Part shown: one piece after another, positions 16,459-22,020 of the stretch
Layout of the letters: every line of letters starts with the position of its first letter
Position numbering within the stretch: position 1 is the first letter of the stretch
The notes under the pieces: model-generated
Database searches by the model: none
Told to the model about the DNA's origin: nothing
Seen by the model: the letters and a program-made list of their open reading frames with translations, nothing else
Position numbers and translations under genes: made by a program
From: Chromera velia
Lineage: Eukaryota > Sar > Chromeraceae
Assembly (NCBI GenBank): GCA_018398765.1
Contig: JAHBMJ010001770.1
Span: forward strand, 2,501 to 24,520
Length of the DNA stretch: 22,020 bases
Direction: 5' to 3'

Positions 16459-17322
16459 AGTAGCTGGAAGAATAAAAAAAAGGAATGTCACTAGCGACTG
16501 TAAGAAGTTAGTAAGAAGTAGTAAGAAGGCTAGTAAATAGTCCTCCGCGTAGGAAAACAACTTCTGAGTAAGTGTGAAATTGAGTTCAATGCTAACTAGC
16601 TAGAGATTACTAGAGATTAAAACTATGTTAGTATGCATCTAAGGAATCACTGCAACATTTTTCGCAATTTTTCGTTAAGAGATAGTAATTCATTAAATTT
16701 TATTCTTAGGTTCAATTGTTTTCTTAATTTTTCTTCTTTTTCTGTATCGACATAGTCCGAAAAAAGTATAGTCCGACTTCGCTTCACTTCCTGGGATACT
16801 TCCTGGCATATCCTGGCACCCCGGCATACCCCGGTTCTTCTTGAAGAAGACTTCTTCGCACACGCCACTTCGGCGCGCGATGCGCGCCAACTCCCAAATT
16901 AAAAATGCTTTGTGAAAAAACAATCTATATCCTCTTCTGCATTCTTCTTCCATATCCTCCTTCTGTTGGTGCGAATGGCCAATCTCGGATCACTGGCAGC
17001 ATCTGGCAGCGCGTCGTGTCCTTTGACATAACTATCAGAGAAGTGTCCGTTTTCTAGTGATCCTCATTCCGCCTCCAAGAGAGAAAAGGAGGTTGCAGAG
17101 TGGCTTCCTTTCTTTCTCAAAGGGACACATCCAACCGAACCTGATTGGTTGGCTTTTCCAGTCTCTCGATGGATCCTCTCCCTTCCTTCCCTTTGACTGC
17201 ATGTGCGAGTTGATAGACCTCGGCTAGACTGGACGGAGACTGGAAGTTAGTGGCAGGCAGCTTGATCGATCGAAGTTCCCCTTCTTCCTCCCTAATTTAA
17301 TTGACGTATTAAGCTAAGCGGT
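16459..17322. other. Intergenic region between the mobile-element island and the adhesin-like gene
   Basis: It starts AT-rich, with short recurrent units (GTAAGAAG at about 16500-16530 and TAGAGATTA at about 16602-16618). A GC-rich palindrome, GGCGCGC-GAT-GCGCGCC, lies at 16872-16888. The minus strand is open at 16647-16868 with a Lys/Glu/Leu-rich, coiled-coil-like end, but no homology is recognised and the short repeats around CCTGGCAT (16790-16830) make chance likely. From about 17040 the composition returns to that of the flanking genes. This end probably includes the promoter and 5' UTR of the next gene; no core promoter motif can be assigned. Confidence 0.5.
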
Positions 17323-17416
17323 ATGAAGAACCTTCCCGCTGTTTGGGCGTCTGTGGGAGCCTCCGTTGTGTCGGGGGCTCTTTTTCGGAAAGACCTTCGG
17401 CGGTTGAACGTTCCTG
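17323..17416 (+). CDS. Adhesin-like gene: probable first exon with signal peptide
   Basis: ATG at 17323 opens 31 codons with a hydrophobic, small-residue core (LPAVWASVGASVVSGALF) followed by basic residues. The donor G/GTTAGT at 17417 leaves one base, which with AT at 18084 makes Asp, in frame with FHVKHSDMKTL. Intron length would be 667 bases. No other nearby ATG gives both a hydrophobic start and the right phase. Confidence 0.55.
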
Positions 17417-18613
17417 GTTAGTTTGGCAAGCTCTTTGTGTCTGGAGGGGAGGGTCACTAGTTTTGATGTGAGCGTGCATTTTGCCTTCGAGCCACTGAAA
17501 CAGTGAAAGTCAGATTTGAATTTCTGCCTACCTGCTCGTGTTGGACGTTCCGTCTCCGTACGCTCACTCTGCGTCCAGAGAGAGAGGAAGCGGTGTGTCA
17601 TTCTAGACCCGTCTGCTGTGTCTGCTCAGCACGTGCTCGCCCCCCGCATCTCCCTCCCTCCCGTCCTTCTTTTTTCCTATTTTCCGTCCTCCCTCGCACC
17701 ACCCGTCTCGTGCCGTTCCCCCCTCATGGAGCATGCAGGCAAACGTTCTTCCGTGAGTGCAAGCAGGCTTCCTTGTCTCTTTGCATGCCCGCTGTCTCTT
17801 CCGACCCCTGTTCCATTTAGAGACAAGGAAATTGTGTATGCAGCCCTAGTTGTCACCCACACCTGATTCTTTCGTAACTAATCGTTGGTTTTATCGACGA
17901 TTCGAATGTATGCGCGGCCATCGAGCGAAAGGAAAAGAAAACAAAGGAGACGGAAAGGGAAAGAAAAGGAAAAGGGGACGAGACAAGAAGCAAAAAACAA
18001 CGTTTGCGGGGGTGATTGTTCAAGAGGGAAGTAAGGAGTGCCGACTTTGTGTGTGTACCTGCCCCCACCCTCCCCTTTTGCAGATTTCCACGTGAAGCAC
18101 TCGGACATGAAGACTTTGAAGGAGATCGCCAGCCAGCTCTCCACTGAGGATGCAGTGCAGGCGATCGGCTCCGTCGACCTTCCTGATGAAGTCAGGGCTT
18201 TCCTCCAAGGCAGAAACGAAGACCTGAAGACTGACGCAAGCTACGATGCTGCGAAAATCATTCAGAAACTCAACGCGGTCTTCGAACAGGCACAAACAGA
18301 AATGGGTCAGTCAGTCAGGAAGTGAGTGCAAATGTGTGGGCTTCTAGAGAAAGAAAGCTCTGGTTCGTTTTACCCAGATTTTCTCCATCTCCGACCGACG
18401 CTCCACGTGCCAGTTGGCGCGCCGTCTTGTCTGTCTGTGAATCTAAGAGAAGGAGGGAAAAGAAATTCCGTGTTTGCTTGTTGGTGCAGTCCATTTGCAT
18501 GCAAACAGCAGGAGGAGGAGGGAGACGGGATGTGAGAAACGGGAGGGAATCTCTCAGATAGACCACGTTTAGGAGTACTTCTTCATAGAATGCTTCATCG
18601 CATATGTGTATGC

Positions 18614-18650
<37 letters not shown>

Positions 18651-18847
18651 CCTTTTCTGCCTTTCTCTCTCTCTTCAGACTGGACCTACATCGACTGCCA
18701 GAGCGACCTGAGGGCCAAGCAGCAGGCCCTGGAGTCGTTTGACCTCGACATGGCACAGGCCAACGCGATGCTGGAGGACGCGGTGGCAGAGCAGGTGCGT
18801 GCGTCAATGCGACCGGTCCTTGCGTCTGTCCGTCCGGCTGCTGCCTT

Positions 18848-18878
<31 letters not shown>

Positions 18879-19099
18879 AGCAGAACAATCAGTGGGGAGC
18901 TGGGGGAGTTGAGGGGTGTGTGCATCCCCCGACCGGTATTTTTTCTTGCTTTCTTCCTTCTGTCTTCCTCTCCGTATGGAAGTACTCTCTGTAAAGTAGG
19001 GCACAGAGAGAGAACGAATTGTGAACAGGGTCTGTTGTTTCTGTTCTGTGCGTCAATGGGTGATCGGTTACGGGTGTTCAAGTTCGTGTGTGTGCGTGT

Positions 19100-19149
<50 letters not shown>

Positions 19150-21600
19150 TTGAGCGTTCATAGATGTGTTCGTTCCCCTTGTCATCTGTCTGTGTGTCTG
19201 TCTGTATGTATGTGTGTGTGTGTGCAGGTCCAGTGGCGCGCTGAGCACGCGGCTTCTGAATCGGTGGTTGAGAAGATCAAGGGGGAGATGGAGGGCTTCG
19301 GCAAGCAGTGCGAACTCGCAGCGTCCCAATCTGAGGCTCTGATTAAAATGATCTCCCACGACTACGACGTCATTCAGGACGTCATCAAGGGCCACCCATG
19401 CACCCCCAAAACCATCTTCCTCCAGCAACAAACCGAAGCTGAAGGTGATACCAATCAACGCACCAACCCACAAACCACCCCCTCTCTCCGTCGCTCGTCC
19501 CCCTCCAACAGTCCCTTTTCCTTTCTCGAAACATCCGCGTCCACCTCCTCCACAGCCAGGGCAGCCCAGGTGCTTCTTGACAAGTACCGAAGGATGGGCA
19601 TAGAGGCCCTCAGAGGAGGGGATGTGACAAAGCCCTACTACCGTCTCAGCAGCGACGAGGAGTCCGAGCTAGAGGCCTCCAAGGGCCTCGTGCTCCTCAG
19701 ATGCTCCTTCAAGTCGGGCCTGTCCTTCTTGACGTTCCGAGAGCCGTCTCTGGCGAAGGCCATGGTCCAGATGAGCAACAAAAAGTTCAGGGCCCTGCAG
19801 GTCCGTCAGACTGAGCTCATGAGGTGCAGGGACGAGGGAGGGAGGAAGCCGAGCGGCCCTCTTGATGATAGAAAAACAAAAAAAAAGGGCAGACAGAAAA
19901 GAGACACACGTGTCCGCAACGAAGGGCTGTCTCGGCAGGCCAAACAAAGGAAAAAAGGAAGGAAGAAGAGAGCGACGAAAAGTCGAATGACACCATCCAT
20001 CAATGAATAAGGCGCATCAGAGAAGAGAGAGAGAAACCAGTAAAGAGACAGAAAGATCACGTGCGTGTGATGGGATTGTTGCTGCATGGACACGCGGAAA
20101 GGAAGAAAAGAAGAAAGGAAGGAAGGAAGGAAGAAAGACAGACAGACAGACAGACAGAAAGAAAGAAAGAAAGAACACAGACTCACCCTTCCCTTCCCTC
20201 TTTTCTTTGTGGTTCTAGGCACGCAGTTTCATTATTTGATGCAAATCTGCCTACGCTGTATTGTATGAGTTGTTATCCGTTCCGTCACACCCCTTCTTCT
20301 GTTTGTTCCTTTTTTTTTGTTCTTTTTCTTTTTCTTCCTCTTCTCTCAGGACGAGCTGGAGTCTCTCATCGAGGCCGGCTCCTCCACAGAAGTGCAGACA
20401 GAGATCGGCAAAGAAGAGTCGTTCTCTTCCAAAACCACTGCGACCACCACAGTCGCTGTGAAGGACCCTGCAGCTGCAGACAAGGAGGCCAGAGATCTAG
20501 CCAAAAAGATTCGAAATGCGCAGATAGCAGGGGAGGATGTGGATGCAGAAGCCGAATGTGACTTTGCGGGGTCGGCACTGTGCCCTGAGTTCTTTGAGTC
20601 GTTGTCCGATCTAGGGGGGGATGTAGACACAGAGCTCCAGAACGAAATAGCATTCAGGGACTCCAACCAGATTACATGCGATGAGACGCAACAACGGATG
20701 CAACTCGATTTGGGGGGGTGGGAGACGCACGTGACCTACTGCTCCAAACACGCTGCCGCATTGGCAGGTCGCATTGAGGAGTTGAAGGAGATTGTGCGGA
20801 ATATTGGGGAGGCAGCGAAGGAGTTGCTGTCCCAATTCAATGGAAAGCAGGAGTACTGCAGTGAGGCAATGGAGGAAAAGAAGTCTGCCATGTGTGGGGC
20901 CATCAGGGTGAAAACAGAGTTGATGCGAATGAATTCGATTCCGAATGAAATTTGGGATTGTGAGATGTCACCCTTTGAAGAGTCCGAGTGCTCGGCCTCC
21001 TGTGGGGGGGGCACGAGGAGGTGGAAGAGGGACATCGTGCTCAACCCGAGCCCGACGTATGGCACCAAGTGTGGTGCATCGTCCTATGATTTTGCCTGCA
21101 ACACCCAGGAGTGTCCCACCCACTGCAGAACTAGTCCCTGGTCCCCCTGGACCCATTGCTCTGCCGAGTGCGGCCTAGGTATGCACTACCGAGTCCGATC
21201 CGTTGATCAATACCCCTTGAACGGGGGTCAGTCCTGTCCGTCTTTGCAAGACGCAGATGAGTGCGATGCAGGGATTTGTGATGCACCCTGTGAGCTGACT
21301 GGGTGGACTGAGTGGTCCCGCTGTTCCTCCTTTTGTGGGGGGGGGAAGAAGACTCGAGAGAAGTATGTGAAGAAAGAGGCGATTGGGGAGGGTACCTGTC
21401 CGGGTGAGAGGAGTCCTCTGCGGTATGAGGAGATCCCCTGCAACACCGCTGCTTGTTTCCCTGGCATTCCGGTGTGCAACAAGATGATCGATTTGGTCAT
21501 TGTGGTGGACTCGAGTGGGTCGATCGGAAAGAAAAATTGGCCCACCATCGTCAAGGGAGTTACCCGAATTGTTCACCAAGTCAACCTGGCACACGTACAG
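17323..21600 (+). CDS. Secreted or surface adhesin-like protein: coiled coil, three TSP1 repeats, vWA domain (spliced, 3' partial)
   Basis: Phase-consistent exons: 17323-17416, 18084-18305, 18679-18794, 19228-19800 (perhaps split by a 111-nt intron, 19445-19555) and 20350-21600. The last ends ACACGTACAG/GTAGGG inside the vWA domain, so the gene continues outside the window. The N-terminus MKNLPAVWASVGASVVSGAL looks like a weak signal peptide, as expected for an extracellular protein. Several hundred helical, charged residues follow, then three thrombospondin type 1 repeats and a vWA beginning DLVIVVDSSGSIG (MIDAS D-x-S-x-S). TSP1 plus vWA is the hallmark of apicomplexan adhesins such as TRAP and MIC2, but there vWA precedes TSP1. 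Role inferred: adhesion or matrix binding. The first exon is the least certain, chosen for ATG, hydrophobic core and phase match. Confidence 0.82.
18084..19800 (+). CDS. Adhesin-like gene: helical/coiled-coil exons
   Basis: Exon 18084-18305 (acceptor TTTTGCAG, donor G/GTCAGT) encodes DMKTLKEIASQLSTEDAVQ and further helical sequence ending QAQTEM. Exon 18679-18794 begins DWTYIDCQSDLRAKQQALE and ends DAVAEQ. Exon 19228-19800 begins VQWRAEHAASESVVEKIKGE and ends KKFRALQ. Charged and hydrophobic residues alternate as in long helices or coiled coils; no named domain is recognised. The middle of the last exon (19445-19555) is Ser/Thr/Pro-rich, starts GTGATA, ends in a pyrimidine tract plus ACAG, and is a multiple of three long, so it may be an intron. 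Exon phases agree across the chain. Confidence 0.75.
18614..18650. repeat. GT run (intron)
   Basis: About 16 GT units in the intron before exon 18679. Confidence 0.9.
18848..19147. repeat. CCTG units and long GT run (intron)
   Basis: Eight CCTG/TGCC units at about 18848-18879 and a GT run of about 30 units at about 19083-19147, in the intron between exons 18679 and 19228. GTCT/GTAT units follow up to the acceptor. Confidence 0.9.
20093..20175. repeat. Purine-rich GAAA/GGAA/GACA array (intron)
   Basis: GAAA, AAGG and GACA units on the plus strand. This is the one large intronic array here in which the sense strand is purine-rich rather than pyrimidine-rich. Confidence 0.88.
20350..21600 (+). 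CDS. Adhesin-like gene: Cys-containing helical region, TSP1 x3 and vWA start
   Basis: 417 codons in one exon (acceptor TCTCTCAG). About the first 200 residues are acidic and helical with scattered Cys (AECDF, ALCPEFF, ITCDE, TYCSKH, EYCSEA, SAMCGA). The TSP1 repeats follow. Repeat 1, about 20960-21115, has ESECSASCGGGTRRWKR without the usual Trp pair. Repeat 2, about 21125-21280, has SPWSPWTHCSAECGLG. Repeat 3, about 21290-21460, has TGWTEWSRCSSFCGGG. Repeats 2 and 3 carry WxxW, the C-mannosylation pattern; only repeat 1 has the C-x-x-S-C-G O-fucosylation pattern. The vWA starts about 21480 with the MIDAS DSSGS. Family assignment is firm. Confidence 0.92.
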
Positions 21601-21869
21601 GTAGGGAGGGAGGGAGGGAAGGGAAGGCGAGGGGAGGCTGGCATGCAGACGGGTTCTTTTCTCTTTTCTCTTTTGGTGTTGTTCGGCCTTCTGATTGGTT
21701 CATATGCTGTGGTCTGTCCGTCTGTCTGCCTGGACATTTTCTTTCTTTCTTGCTCTCTTTCTTTTCCTGTCAGTGTCTCTATCGGGTGCATGAGGTTTTG
21801 CTTTTGTGCCTGTCTCTTTGTCTTCGGCCTTCTTTGGTTTGGTATTGTTTAGGTTTTCTTTTTTACACC

Positions 21870-21904
<35 letters not shown>

Positions 21905-22020
21905 CGCTTGACCGGTGCATGTATCCATGCTTTTCTTCTTCGAGCTCTTTATCAGTCCTTCTGTTCCGTTCTCTTGTCTGCTTTGTTTCTTTCTTTCTTT
22001 CTGTCTGTCTTTCTCTTCCC
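21601..22020. other. Intron after the vWA-start exon, running to the window end
   Basis: Begins GTAGGG with (GGGA) units, then becomes pyrimidine-rich with a CT run at about 21873-21901 and TTTC units at about 21985-22005. The plus frame stays open to 21852 but reads as low-complexity hydrophobic sequence, as translated introns do here. No coding exon is recognised. Confidence 0.7.

Noticed and set aside
16647-16953. Minus-strand open frames with a Lys/Glu/Leu-rich end
   Set aside because: Short, overlapping in two frames, in AT-rich repetitive sequence, without recognisable homology or splice context.
1-22020. tRNA or rRNA genes
   Set aside because: No TpsiC-box-like motif with a matching acceptor stem and no rRNA-like conserved stretch was seen on either strand by eye.

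Overview
The window looks like nuclear DNA of an intron-rich eukaryote. My best guess is a chromerid alga (Chromera velia-like) or a related alveolate. The reasons are very many short exons, introns packed with tetranucleotide and GT/CT microsatellites, a plus-strand gene for a secreted thrombospondin-repeat/vWA protein of the apicomplexan-adhesin kind, and an algal-type hybrid histidine kinase. The organism is inferred. All exon joins below come from reading frame, splice-site phase and alignment to domain consensus, not from transcripts.

Region 1 (1-10694, +): one hybrid two-component sensor kinase, 5' end outside the window and stop codon at 10692-10694. About 18 exons can be chained in phase. 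They encode a membrane-embedded N-terminus, a dimerisation/phosphoacceptor segment with H-box HDLKTPL, an HATPase domain (N box on a 25-nt microexon, then DTGRGIP, KLFTQF and GSGLGLSIV), a linker, and a C-terminal receiver whose fold is interrupted by a Pro/Ser-rich insert of roughly 140 residues. The whole signal path (sensing membrane domain, His kinase, Asp receiver) therefore sits in one polypeptide. A poly-G run holding an undetermined base (3280) breaks the frame of one exon.

Region 2 (10695-16650): gene-poor mobile-element island. After about 1.4 kb of 3' flank/intergenic DNA comes a decayed retroelement (about 12117-15443). It encodes an N-terminal GIY-YIG endonuclease followed by a reverse transcriptase, all in one frame but broken by three in-frame stops. 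Endonuclease before RT is the order of the permuted, N-terminal-endonuclease Penelope-like elements (Naiad/Chlamys). Downstream is a 519-bp non-autonomous DNA transposon (15932-16450) with near-perfect terminal inverted repeats, an 8-bp target duplication and repeated internal GGTTAC motifs (hAT-like).

Region 3 (17323 to beyond 21600, +): a gene with a probable signal-peptide exon, helical/coiled-coil exons, a Cys-containing helical region, three thrombospondin type 1 repeats and the start of a vWA domain with a MIDAS motif (DSSGS). It continues past the window. The last about 400 bases are intronic microsatellite sequence.
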